From Nocardia elegans NBRC 108235 (GTDB taxonomy: Bacteria > Actinomycetota > Actinomycetes > Mycobacteriales > Mycobacteriaceae), in assembly GCF_001612845.1 (NCBI RefSeq), contig NZ_BDBF01000032.1:1-64000 (forward strand): a DNA stretch of 64,000 bases. Direction: 5' to 3'. This document shows, piece by piece, positions 46,052 to 54,717 of this stretch. Both the position numbers and the translations under genes were made by a program. How positions within the stretch are numbered: the first letter of the stretch is position 1; the number at the start of each line of letters is the position of its first letter. The notes under the pieces were generated by a model. The model ran no database searches. It saw only the letters and a list, made by a program, of their open reading frames with translations, and had not been told where the DNA came from.

Positions 46052-46888
46052 TCACTCGACAGCTAGAGAATTTCTTCCCGTCGCACGCGCCGCCCGGCGC
46101 AGCCGGTGGGCCTTCTGCCGGCACGCGGACGAGCAGTACCGGGCGGGACGTCCGGTCTCCGCATGCGCCACGTCCGCCCCGCAGATCGGACAACTCCGAC
46201 CGTCACGATTCCCGTCGTCCACCACGGTTTCGTTACGGCCGAGCGAAGAGTTTTCCGGTTTCGTTACGGTCGATTCGGTGCGCATCGCCGCCAGCAGCAT
46301 GGCGGCGGGGCGGGACAGTTCGTCGCGGGCGTTCGAAACGCGTTGCATGGCAACACATCCGGTGAAGATCGCCAGCACGTCGGCGAGAGTCAGGTCGGCA
46401 CGCACCCCACCCGAGCGCCGCGCCGCCTCCAGCAGCTGCCCGAGAGCCAGGTGAAATCGCTCCCCCGCATCCAGCAACAGCGTCCGCGGCCAGCCGTCGT
46501 CGGCGTCGAGCAGATCGCACATCGCCTTGTTCCCCGGAGTGCGGGTGACGACCTCGGCGCAGAATCCCAGGAAGGCCGCGGCGGGATCCGGATCGTCGCG
46601 CAGTGCCAGCGCCCGGGCGGTGAGCCGATCGATCCGTTGCTGTAGCACCGCCTCGAGCAGGTCCGTCTTGGTCGGGAAGTGGCGATGCACGGTCCCGGCT
46701 CCCACTCCCGCGCGGCGGGCGATCTCGGCCAGCGACACCGACGTTCCGGATTCGGCGAAGGCTCGTTGCGCGGCGGCGAGGACGCGAGCGCGGTTGCGGC
46801 GAGCGTCGATTCGGGTCCCCGGCACTCCTGGCGCCGGGGCGCGCGGGTCGTAACGAAACCCCACATCTGCGGATGGCGGAGACGACAA
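46052..46888 (-). CDS. TetR family regulator with a C-terminal zinc-finger motif
   Basis: Residues 25-75 form the TetR helix-turn-helix (VSLAEIARRAGVGAGTVHRHFPTK) split over its two helices, and 85-200 the ligand domain. Unusually, the protein continues to 278 with CPIC (C233, C236) and YCSSAC (C252, C256), a CX2C-X15-CX3C zinc-binding motif followed by the basic RQKAHRLRRAAR. This motif is known as a short separate module in actinobacteria. The start is a TTG at 46888 with AGGAA five bases upstream; a GTG at 46864 is an alternative. Divergent from an NmrA-type reductase, with a palindrome between them, it probably controls that gene. Confidence 0.83.
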   Translation of the reverse strand: MSSPPSADVGFRYDPRAPAPGVPGTRIDARRNRARVLAAAQRAFAESGTSVSLAEIARRAGVGAGTVHRHFPTKTDLLEAVLQQRIDRLTARALALRDDPDPAAAFLGFCAEVVTRTPGNKAMCDLLDADDGWPRTLLLDAGERFHLALGQLLEAARRSGGVRADLTLADVLAIFTGCVAMQRVSNARDELSRPAAMLLAAMRTESTVTKPENSSLGRNETVVDDGNRDGRSCPICGADVAHAETGRPARYCSSACRQKAHRLRRAARATGRNSLAVE

Positions 46889-46910
46889 CGCTGTTCCTAT
46901 CGTGCAAATA

Positions 46911-46926
46911 CGGGTCGACCGACCCG
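46911..46926. promoter_or_regulatory. Candidate TetR operator between TetR and NmrA genes
   Basis: CGGGTCGACCGACCCG has perfect 7-base arms (CGGGTCG/CGACCCG) with two central bases. It lies between the divergent TetR (start 46888) and NmrA (start 46951) genes, where a repressor would control both. Confidence 0.6.
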
Positions 46927-46950
46927 ATTCTATCGAAAGGTTCTTCCGAC

Positions 46951-47853
46951 ATGACCGTCCTCGACAACCTCGTTCTCGTCACCGGCGCGACCGGCAAACA
47001 GGGCGGCGCGACAGCCCGCGCGCTGCTCGCCCGCAACGTCCCGGTCCGCATCCTGGTCCGCGATCCGGCCGCCGCCGCAGCGCGCGAACTCGCCGCATTG
47101 GGCGCGCAGGTGGCCGTCGGCGACTTCGACGCCCCGGCCACCCTGGCCGCGGCGGTGGCCGGAACTCGCGGCGTCTTCCTCGTTCCACCGGCGGCCTTCG
47201 GGCCCGACGGCTGGGATGTCGACCTGGAGGCGACCCGCGGCGCCGCCCTGATCGATGCCGCCCGGCACGCCGGAACCGACCACATCGTGTTCACCGGCGT
47301 GGCCTCCTTCGACAACGAGATCTCCTGGGGCAGTTCCGGAAAACGGCAGATCGAGCAGGCACTGGCCGACAGCGGCATGCGCTACACCGTGCTGCGCCCG
47401 GTCCGGTTCATGGAGAACTACCTGGCGCAGGGTATGCCGCTCGACGGCTTCGTCGACGGCGTGAACGTCCACCTGTTTCCGGCCGATCGGCCGGCCCAGA
47501 TGATCGCGGTGGACGATATCGCCGCGGTAGCCGCGCTGGCCTTCGCCGATCCCGGACGATTCTCCGGCCGGACACTCGAACTCGCCGGCGACGCCGTGGC
47601 CCCCACTGCCGCCGCGGAACTGATCTCCCGCGCGACCGGATATCCGGTGCGGTATCGCGAAATCACCGAGGCGGAAGCCGACGCACTGGGTGAACAGATC
47701 GGCAACACCTGGCGCCTGGCCCATCGAGGCCACGGCTGGCATGCCGATATCGAGCAGATCCGCTCGATCCACCCCGGCCTGCAGAGCCTGGAAACGTGGC
47801 TGGCCGGCACCGGCGCCGCGGTCCTGAAATCCCGGTTCGCGGCGGGCGACTAG
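46951..47853 (+). CDS. NmrA-like/SDR atypical NAD(P)-binding protein
   Basis: About 300 residues with an N-terminal Rossmann fold. The dinucleotide motif VLVTGATGKQGGATA is followed by VRILVRDPAAA and, in the middle, HIVFTGVASF. The NmrA/HSCARG-like family includes redox sensors and quinone oxidoreductases (such as azoreductase-like QorB); the catalytic Tyr-Lys pair of classical SDRs is not evident. ATG 46951 is chosen (MTVLDNLVLV); an in-frame ATG at 46873 would overlap the divergent regulator. The stop overlaps the smc stop by four bases. Confidence 0.85.
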   Translation: MTVLDNLVLVTGATGKQGGATARALLARNVPVRILVRDPAAAAARELAALGAQVAVGDFDAPATLAAAVAGTRGVFLVPPAAFGPDGWDVDLEATRGAALIDAARHAGTDHIVFTGVASFDNEISWGSSGKRQIEQALADSGMRYTVLRPVRFMENYLAQGMPLDGFVDGVNVHLFPADRPAQMIAVDDIAAVAALAFADPGRFSGRTLELAGDAVAPTAAAELISRATGYPVRYREITEAEADALGEQIGNTWRLAHRGHGWHADIEQIRSIHPGLQSLETWLAGTGAAVLKSRFAAGD

Positions 47854-50800
47854 GTCGTCGCGCCGACCAAATTCTCCCCGCGCATCCGCTGCGAGATGAC
47901 CTGGGTGATGCCGTCGCCACGCATGCTCACCCCGTACAGCGCGTCGGCGATTTCCATGGTCGGCTTCTGGTGGGTGATGACGATCAGCTGCGACTTCTCC
48001 CGCAGCTGTTCGAACAGGCCGATGAGGCGGCGCAGGTTGGTGTCGTCCAGCGCCGCCTCGACCTCGTCCATCACATAGAACGGCGAAGGCCGGGCCCGGA
48101 AGATCGACACCAGAAACGCCACGGCGGCAAGGGATTTCTCGCCACCGGACAGCAGCGAGAGCCGCTTGACCTTCTTGCCCGGCGGCCGGGCTTCCACCTC
48201 GATGCCGGTGGTGAGCATGTCGCTGGGGTCGGTCAGCAGCAGCCGTCCCTCGCCGCCGGGGAAGAGGCGGCCGAACACCTGCACGAATTCGCGTTCCACG
48301 TCCTCGTAGGCCTCGGTGAACACCTGCAGGATGCGGGCGTCGACCTCGGCCACCACGTCGAGCAGGTCTTGGCGGGCCTTCTTGACGTCCTCGAGCTGGG
48401 TCGACAGGAAGTTGTAGCGCTCCTCCAGCGCCGCGAACTCCTCCAGCGCCAGCGGATTCACCTTGCCGAGGGTGGCGAGATCCTTCTCGGCGCGTTTGAC
48501 GCGGCGCTCCTGGGTCGCGCGGTCGTAGGGCATTTCCTGCGGCGCGCTCACCTGGTCGCCGCGCTCGCGGGCCTGCTCGTACTCCTGCATCTCCAGTGCG
48601 GTCGGCGGCATCGGCACATGCGGACCGTATTCGGCGACGAGTTCGTCCAGCGCGATGCCGAACTGCTCGGCGATGGTGGTCTCCAATTGTTCGATGCGCA
48701 GCGCGGATTGGGCCCGCGCCACCTCGTCGCGATGCACGGCGTCGGTCAGCTGCGTCAGTTGCGTGCTCAGCGCCCGCACCCGCTCCTTGATCTGATCCAC
48801 CTGTCCGGCGCATTCGGTGCGCCGGCGAACCAGCTCGTCGCGCCGCGCGGCCGCCTCGCCCACCACGGTTTCCAGCTCCGCGGCGATTCGCTCGGCCGAT
48901 TCGGCGACCACCGCCGCCACCCCGGCGGCACGGCGGCGGGCGGCCTGGGCGCGTTCGGCCCGGGCGCGGGTCTCCCGTTCGGCGCGGGCCGCACGCCGCA
49001 GCGAATCCGCTTTGCCCCGTACCGATTCCGCGCGCTCCTCGGCGGTGCGCACCGACAGCCGGGCCTCCACCTCCATGGCACGTGCCTCGGCCAACGCCGC
49101 GGCGGCCTGTTCACGCTCCTGCCCAGCGGTATCGGTGCCGGCGTCGGCGTCGGAATCCAGATCGGACTGTTCGGATTCGGCATGACGCAGCCGGCCCTCG
49201 AGTTCGGCCAGGGCAGTCAGATTCTGGTCGCGCGCGGTTTCGGCCTCGGCGCGCTGGGTGAGCAGCCGCTCGTATTCGGACTGGGCGCTGCGCGCCGTCG
49301 CACCAAGGCGACCCAGCCGGTCGTAGATCGCGACCAATGCCTGATCGGATTCGTGCAAGGCCAGCAACGCCTGGTCGACGGCCTGTTTGCGATCGCTCTG
49401 CTCGGCCAGCGCGCCCGACAGCGCGGCCTCGACCTCCTCGGCCTGGCGCTGCCACGACACCAGTTCGGCCGCGGCGGCATCGATCTCGGCCTGCACCTCG
49501 ATCTGGCTCGGCGCGCGGTCCGAGCCGCCGAGCACCCAGCCCGAACCGCTCAGATCCCCGTCGCGGGTCACCACCCGCAATTCCGGCCGGGCGGAAAGAA
49601 CTTCGGCCGCCTGCGCCAGATCGTCGACGACCACGGTGCCGGCGGTGAGGGCCGCGACCGCACCCCGCAGCCGGTCGGGACAATCGACCACCTCGACGAG
49701 CGGGCGCACTCCCGCGGGCAGATCACCGATCTCGCCACCGGGTTGCGCCGCACCGCCGTAGACGACGGCCGCGCGGCCACCGTCGGCCTGCTTCAGCGCC
49801 CGCACCGCCGCCTGTGCGGTGGGGTGCGCGTCGGCGGCGATGGCGTCGGCCAGCGGCCCGAGCGCGGCGGCCACGGCGGCCTCGAATCCGCTGTGCACCC
49901 GCACCATCGCCGACAGCCGGCCCTGCAATCCGTCGGCGCGGTTGTCCAGCAGCCAGGCACCGCCGTCCTTGCGGGCCAGGCCCATGGTCAGCGCCTCGAT
50001 GCGGGCGGTCAGCGAGGCGACCTTCTTCCCGGCCTCGCGGTCGCGTTCGCGCAGTTCGGTGACCCGCGCATCGGCCAGTTCCAGCGCCTGGGCAGCATGT
50101 TCGTAGGCGGCGTCGAGCCCTTCCTCACCGGCGTCGAGTTCGCTCAATTCGGTTTGCACGGCCTCGAATTCGGCCTCGGCGGCATCCCCGCGCTGCCGGG
50201 CGGCGGCCAGCGACTCCGACAGCCGGGCGATATCGCCGTCGGCCGATTGGGCGCGGTGGCGCAGCGTATCCACCTGACCGGCGAGGCGAGCCAGGCCCTC
50301 ACGCCGATCGGCGATGGCGCGCACCGCGGCCAGGTGGGCCTGTTCGGCGGCCTTGGCGGCCTGTTCACGATCGAGCAACTGATCGCGAGCGGCCTCCAGG
50401 GTCGCCGTGGCCACCTCGACCGCCTCGAGCAGTTCGGCCTCCTCGGCCTGTACCCGATCCGCCTCGGCCTCGAGCTGTTCCGGATCGCGGCCGGTGCCGG
50501 TGGGCTGTTCGATGGTGAGGTTGCGAGCTCGGTCCCGGGCGATCCGGATGGTCGCGTTGACCCGTTCCACCAGCGCCGAGAGCTGGAACCAGGTCTGCGC
50601 GGCCGCCTCGGCGCCGGGAGTGAGCCGCGAGAGCTGGAATTCCTGCTGCGCCAGCGCCGCATTGGCGGCATCCAGTTCCGCCTGCACGTTGATCTGCTGC
50701 TCGCGGGCGAAGGCTTCCTTGCTCTGCTGACTTTCCAGTTCACGCCGGCGCGCCACCAGATCGTCGGCGGCCAGTCGCAGCCGGGCATCGCGCAATTCGG

Positions 50801-51458
50801 CCTGGACGGTGGCCGCGCGCCGGGCCACCTCGGCCTGGCGGCCCAGCGGTTTGAGCTGACGGCGCAGTTCGGTGGTGAGGTCGGTCAGACGGGCCAGATT
50901 GGCCTGCATCGCATCGAGTTTGCGCACCGCCTTCTCTTTGCGCTTGCGGTGCTTGAGCACGCCCGCGGCCTCTTCGATGAAGGCGCGGCGGTCCTCGGGG
51001 CGCGATTCCAGAATCGCCGACAGCTGGCCCTGGCCGACGATGACGTGCATTTCCCGGCCGATGCCGGAGTCCGAGAGCAGTTCCTGGACATCCATCAGCC
51101 GGCAGGAGTTGCCGTTGATCTCGTATTCACCGGCGCCGTCGCGGAACATCCGGCGGGTGATCGAGACCTCGGAGTAGTCGATGGGCAGTGCGCCGTCGGA
51201 ATTGTCGATGGTCAGCGTGACTTCGGCACGGCCCAGCGGCGCCCGTCCGGCGGTGCCGGCGAAGATGACGTCCTGCATCTTGCCGCCCCGCAGCGCCTTG
51301 GCGCCCTGCTCCCCCATCACCCAGGTCAGCGCGTCGACGACGTTCGATTTACCGGACCCGTTCGGCCCCACCACACAGGTGATGCCGGGCTCGAGCCGCA
51401 GCGTCGTCGCGGACGCGAAGGATTTGAATCCCTTCAGCGTCAGACTCTTCAGGTGCAC
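47850..51458 (-). CDS. smc: Chromosome condensation protein Smc
   Basis: SMC ATPase that, with ScpA/ScpB, organises the chromosome. The 1202 residues show the full architecture: Walker A GPNGSGKS (31-38), long coiled coil (about 170-510), hinge (about 515-670, with PAGVRPLVEVVDCPDRLRG and ARPELRVVTRDGDLSGSGW), return coiled coil, ABC signature LLSGGEKSLAA and Walker B YVMDEVEAALDD near the C-terminus. It is intact. The neighbours upstream (a secreted protein) and downstream (NmrA) are not functionally linked. Confidence 0.97.
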   Translation of the reverse strand: MHLKSLTLKGFKSFASATTLRLEPGITCVVGPNGSGKSNVVDALTWVMGEQGAKALRGGKMQDVIFAGTAGRAPLGRAEVTLTIDNSDGALPIDYSEVSITRRMFRDGAGEYEINGNSCRLMDVQELLSDSGIGREMHVIVGQGQLSAILESRPEDRRAFIEEAAGVLKHRKRKEKAVRKLDAMQANLARLTDLTTELRRQLKPLGRQAEVARRAATVQAELRDARLRLAADDLVARRRELESQQSKEAFAREQQINVQAELDAANAALAQQEFQLSRLTPGAEAAAQTWFQLSALVERVNATIRIARDRARNLTIEQPTGTGRDPEQLEAEADRVQAEEAELLEAVEVATATLEAARDQLLDREQAAKAAEQAHLAAVRAIADRREGLARLAGQVDTLRHRAQSADGDIARLSESLAAARQRGDAAEAEFEAVQTELSELDAGEEGLDAAYEHAAQALELADARVTELRERDREAGKKVASLTARIEALTMGLARKDGGAWLLDNRADGLQGRLSAMVRVHSGFEAAVAAALGPLADAIAADAHPTAQAAVRALKQADGGRAAVVYGGAAQPGGEIGDLPAGVRPLVEVVDCPDRLRGAVAALTAGTVVVDDLAQAAEVLSARPELRVVTRDGDLSGSGWVLGGSDRAPSQIEVQAEIDAAAAELVSWQRQAEEVEAALSGALAEQSDRKQAVDQALLALHESDQALVAIYDRLGRLGATARSAQSEYERLLTQRAEAETARDQNLTALAELEGRLRHAESEQSDLDSDADAGTDTAGQEREQAAAALAEARAMEVEARLSVRTAEERAESVRGKADSLRRAARAERETRARAERAQAARRRAAGVAAVVAESAERIAAELETVVGEAAARRDELVRRRTECAGQVDQIKERVRALSTQLTQLTDAVHRDEVARAQSALRIEQLETTIAEQFGIALDELVAEYGPHVPMPPTALEMQEYEQARERGDQVSAPQEMPYDRATQERRVKRAEKDLATLGKVNPLALEEFAALEERYNFLSTQLEDVKKARQDLLDVVAEVDARILQVFTEAYEDVEREFVQVFGRLFPGGEGRLLLTDPSDMLTTGIEVEARPPGKKVKRLSLLSGGEKSLAAVAFLVSIFRARPSPFYVMDEVEAALDDTNLRRLIGLFEQLREKSQLIVITHQKPTMEIADALYGVSMRGDGITQVISQRMRGENLVGATT

Positions 51459-51495
51459 AGTCGGTCAGGCTACCCGGTCGGGCCGCGTTGCCGGA

Positions 51496-51529
51496 CGGAT
51501 GCCGGGCGAACGTGTTCGCCCGGCATCCG
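51496..51529 (-). terminator. Long perfect hairpin between the secreted-protein gene and smc
   Basis: CGGATGCCGGGCGAAC (51496-51511) and GTTCGCCCGGCATCCG (51514-51529) pair over 16 bases. It is 17 bases past the stop of the secreted-protein gene (51547) and upstream of the smc start, without a U-tract. Confidence 0.75.
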
Positions 51530-51546
51530 CCGAATCGGGACCGGAA

Positions 51547-51984
51547 TCAGGCGGCGGTGACGGTCAGCGTGTAGTCGCTGGGCGAACCGTCGGCGGAGGT
51601 GACGGTGATCTGGTAGTCGAGGCCGTCGGCGACGATCTCGGCGTGCGGGACCTCGGTGGCGGCCATCGGGCCGACCAGCGGGCCGACGGTCACCCGGGCG
51701 TTGCCGTTGTTCGAGGTGACGTCGAAGATCAGCTTCTGCCCCTGCGCGGACGCGATGGAGTAGTTGTCCAACTTGCCCTCGGCCACGGTGCCGCTGCCGC
51801 CGGTGCTGTTCTGGCCGGGGGCGATCACCAGGCGGGTGACGGCGCCGGGCAGCGCGGGCACGCCCGGCAGCGGCTGAGCGGAGGCGACGCCACCGGCGAC
51901 CGCGAAGGTGGCCGCGGCGATCAGCGTGACGAGCACGGCCGGAACGGCGCGCACGAACAGACGAAGTACTCGAGATGCGTACAT
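51547..51984 (-). CDS. Secreted protein, unknown family
   Basis: A 145-residue exported protein. Residues 1-38 are a signal peptide (MYASRVLRLFVRAVPAVLV and a hydrophobic core ending near ASA-QP). The mature domain, about 105 residues, is all-beta in appearance: repeated hydrophobic strands such as TRLVIAPGQNSTGG, KLIFDVTSNNGNARVTVG, and YQITVTSADGSPSDYTLTV at the end, suggesting a pre-peptidase C-like or beta-sandwich fold. It has no cysteines. It is upstream of smc on the same strand and followed by a strong hairpin. ATG 51984 is chosen because it is followed by a proper signal peptide and preceded by GAGGAAA. Confidence 0.7.
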   Translation of the reverse strand: MYASRVLRLFVRAVPAVLVTLIAAATFAVAGGVASAQPLPGVPALPGAVTRLVIAPGQNSTGGSGTVAEGKLDNYSIASAQGQKLIFDVTSNNGNARVTVGPLVGPMAATEVPHAEIVADGLDYQITVTSADGSPSDYTLTVTAA

Positions 51985-52179
51985 GGACCCACATCTTTCC
52001 TCACACCATGCGCAAGATCGCAAGTCCCGGCACGGGTTTCGCGTTCCGACACGCCGTCGCCCACCAGCCCGCCACCGCCCCGGCACACCGCCCGCAATCG
52101 CAATAAGTTAACGGCCATTTGCGCTCGACCCGGAGTAAATGAGAAGGTAGAGGCCCGTTTATCGCACAAGGAGTTCTTC

Positions 52180-53412
52180 GTGAATCTGGACTGGTCGCCC
52201 ACCGATCTGGCGTTTCGCGACGAGGTGCGGCGCTTCCTGGACGAGAATTTGACCCCGGAACTACGTCGCGCCGGTCAGCTCGCCACCAGCGTGTACCCGG
52301 ATCACGAGGCCAGCATGCAGTGGCAGCACATCCTGCACGCCCGTGGCTGGGCCGCGCCGGCCTGGCCGGTCGCCCACGGCGGCTGTGACTGGAGCATGAC
52401 GCAGCACTACATCTTCGATCGTGAATCCACCCTCGCGGGCGCGCCCGCGCTCTCGCCCATGGGCATCCGGATGGTCGCGCACGCGATCATCGCCTTCGGC
52501 ACCCCCGAACAGAAGGACTACTTCCTGCCGCGCATCCTCACCGGCGAAGTGTTCTTCTGCCAGGGCTATTCCGAGCCGGAGGCCGGTTCCGATCTGGCCT
52601 CGCTGACCATGGCCGCGGTGTCCGACGGCGACGATCTGGTGTGCACCGGTTCCAAGATCTGGACCACGCACGCCACCGAGGCGAACTGGATCTTCGCCCT
52701 GGTCCGCACCTCGAAACTGGAACGCAAACAGCAGGGCATCACCTTCGTGCTGATCCCGATGGACACCCCCGGCATCGAGATCCGGCCGCTGGTCATGACC
52801 TCGGGCGAACAGGTCCAGAACCAGGTGTTCTTCGATCAGGTGCGGGTGTCGAAGACCAACGTCATCGGCCGCATCGACGAGGGCTGGACGGTCGCCAAAC
52901 ACCTGCTGAACTTCGAGCGCGGCGGTTCGGCCTACGGTCCCGCGCTGCAGGTGCTGGCCGAATCGCTGGCCGAGCACGCCGCCGGACAGCCCGGCTTCGC
53001 CGGCGGCAGTCTGCTCGACGAACCGGCCTTCGCGGCGAAACTGGCCGACGCGCGCATCCGCGCGGATGTGCTGGAGATCCTGGAATACCGCACGATGTCG
53101 GCGATTTCGCGGGGTAAGGATCCGGGTCCGGCCGCCTCCACGATCAAGATCCTGGGCACCGAACTGAGCCAGCGGCTCACCGAACTGGCCCTCGAGGCCG
53201 CCGGTCCGCGCGGGCGCGCCTATCAGCCGCACGCGGCCATGCCGGGCGGTCCGGTCGCCGACTTCGTCGCTCCCGCCGACGGATATCTCAGCGGCGAACC
53301 GTGGCAGGCCGTCGCGCCGCTGCGGTACTTCAACGACCGCGCGGGCTCGATCTACGCGGGCAGCAACGAGATTCAGCGCAACATCATCGCCAAGGCAACC
53401 CTGGGACTGTGA
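52180..53412 (+). CDS. Acyl-CoA dehydrogenase, subunit A of a pair
   Basis: FAD-dependent acyl-CoA dehydrogenase of 410 residues. FAD- and substrate-binding motifs are visible: CQGYSEPEAGSDLAS near residue 128, SKIWTTHA, and the C-terminal YAGSNEIQRNIIAK. GTG 52180 is the start because AAGGAG lies seven bases upstream. The next gene, three bases further, encodes a second, divergent dehydrogenase. Such adjacent pairs in mycolate actinobacteria often form alpha2beta2 heterotetramers, for example the steroid side-chain FadE pairs. The substrate cannot be deduced. Confidence 0.93.
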   Translation: MNLDWSPTDLAFRDEVRRFLDENLTPELRRAGQLATSVYPDHEASMQWQHILHARGWAAPAWPVAHGGCDWSMTQHYIFDRESTLAGAPALSPMGIRMVAHAIIAFGTPEQKDYFLPRILTGEVFFCQGYSEPEAGSDLASLTMAAVSDGDDLVCTGSKIWTTHATEANWIFALVRTSKLERKQQGITFVLIPMDTPGIEIRPLVMTSGEQVQNQVFFDQVRVSKTNVIGRIDEGWTVAKHLLNFERGGSAYGPALQVLAESLAEHAAGQPGFAGGSLLDEPAFAAKLADARIRADVLEILEYRTMSAISRGKDPGPAASTIKILGTELSQRLTELALEAAGPRGRAYQPHAAMPGGPVADFVAPADGYLSGEPWQAVAPLRYFNDRAGSIYAGSNEIQRNIIAKATLGL

Positions 53413-53415
53413 GAG

Positions 53416-54540
53416 ATGGACTTCGAATTCACTGCCGAACAGCAACTGCTCCGTGACACGGTCACCGAATTTCTCGCCGCCCGTTACGATCTGGAGAAAA
53501 GCCGGGCCGCGGCACGGGTCGGCGCCGGTCACCAGCCCGAGATCTGGCGCGGCTTCGCCGAGGAGGTCGGCATCCTGGGCGCCGCCCTGCCCGAGAGCGT
53601 GGGCGGATTCGACGGCGGCGCCATCGAGACCATGATCATCGCCGAGGCGCTCGGCGGCGCCCTGGTCGTCGAACCCTATGTCGACACCGCCGTCCTGGGC
53701 GGCGGACTGCTGCGCCGCGCGGGTGGCGCCCGGGCCGAGGAACTGTTGCGCGGCATCGTCGACGGTTCCGTGATCACGGCCTTCGCCGCCCTGGAAGCCG
53801 ACTCCGGCTACGACCCCGCGCGCGTCGCCACGACCGCCCGCCGCGACGGCGACGACTGGGTCCTCGACGGCGCCAAGGTGGTGGTGACCACTGCGCCGCT
53901 GGCGACCCACCTGCTGGTGACGGCACGCACCTCCGACGCAGCGGGGCTGTCGCTGTTCCTGGTGCCGGCCGATGCGGCCGGTCTGACGCAGCATCCGTAT
54001 CGCACGATCGACGAACGCCGTGCGGCCGATCTGGTTCTCGACGCCGTCCGGGTTCCCGCCGATGCGCTGCTGGGCGGCGAGGGCGCGGCCGACGCGTCGG
54101 TCGAGCGCGCGATCGACGAGGCGATCGCCGCCATCTGCGCCGAGGCCGTGGGCGGCATGCGGCGGGTACTCGCCGACACCGTCGAATACAGCAAGCAGCG
54201 CCGCCAGTTCGGCGTGCCGATCGCCAGTTTCCAGGTGCTGCAACACCGTATGGTCGATATGCATCTGGAGCTGGAACAGGCCGTGGCCGCCACCTATCTG
54301 GTGACGCTGAAACTCGACGCCGAACCGAAGGTCCGTGCCCGGGCCGCCGCCGCGGCCAAGGCCACCGTCGCCCGCGCCGCCGGCTTCATCGGCCAGCACG
54401 CGGTGCAACTGCACGGCGCGATGGGCATGACCGAGGAACTCGCGATCGGGCATTTCTTCAAGCGGCTCACCGCGATTCGCACCGAATGGGGTTCGGCGGA
54501 CCAGCACATCGCCCGCTACGCCGCGCTGACGCGGGCCTGA
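53416..54540 (+). CDS. Acyl-CoA dehydrogenase, subunit B of a pair
   Basis: A 374-residue dehydrogenase-fold protein, divergent from its partner. The N-terminal domain begins MDFEFTAEQQLLRDTV; the C-terminal helical domain has EYSKQRRQFGVPIASFQVLQ and LHGAMGMTEELAIGHFF. The motif EADSGYDPA replaces the usual E-x-x-A-G-S-D FAD contact, suggesting an altered site, as in the non-catalytic or half-site subunits of heteromeric FadE pairs. It starts three bases after the first gene. Tandem hairpins follow it. Confidence 0.92.
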   Translation: MDFEFTAEQQLLRDTVTEFLAARYDLEKSRAAARVGAGHQPEIWRGFAEEVGILGAALPESVGGFDGGAIETMIIAEALGGALVVEPYVDTAVLGGGLLRRAGGARAEELLRGIVDGSVITAFAALEADSGYDPARVATTARRDGDDWVLDGAKVVVTTAPLATHLLVTARTSDAAGLSLFLVPADAAGLTQHPYRTIDERRAADLVLDAVRVPADALLGGEGAADASVERAIDEAIAAICAEAVGGMRRVLADTVEYSKQRRQFGVPIASFQVLQHRMVDMHLELEQAVAATYLVTLKLDAEPKVRARAAAAAKATVARAAGFIGQHAVQLHGAMGMTEELAIGHFFKRLTAIRTEWGSADQHIARYAALTRA

Positions 54541-54556
54541 GCGGCGCGCACGATCG

Positions 54557-54588
54557 CCGGGGCGCGGTCCTATACCGCCGCGCCCCGG
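54557..54588 (+). terminator. GC-rich hairpin after the acyl-CoA dehydrogenase pair
   Basis: CCGGGGCGCGG (54557-54567) and CCGCGCCCCGG (54578-54588) form a perfect 11-bp stem with a 10-base loop, followed by ACATGTTTT. It lies 16 bases after the stop and is a likely terminator for the operon. Confidence 0.75.
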
Positions 54589-54593
54589 ACATG

Positions 54594-54630
54594 TTTTCGG
54601 CCGGAATCCGATTCGGATTCCGGCCGAAAA
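54594..54630. terminator. Second long hairpin between convergent operons
   Basis: TTTTCGGCCGGAATCC (54594-54609) and GGATTCCGGCCGAAAA (54615-54630) pair over 16 bases with loop GATTC. It begins five bases after the first hairpin, and could serve both the dehydrogenase operon and ectABCD. The T run is on the 5' arm, so it is not a standard U-tract terminator. Confidence 0.65.
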
Positions 54631-54717
54631 CGCGCCGGGGATGCCGGGCTCGCCCCGCCACCGTCGGGAGCGAACCCGTGCCAATCATCGGTCCCGACGT
54701 GATCGGGTCACCCCCGC

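Noticed and set aside
47796..51560. 1254-codon plus-strand open frame opposite smc
   Set aside because: Antisense shadow of smc; composition is unlike a protein and Smc motifs are intact on the other strand.
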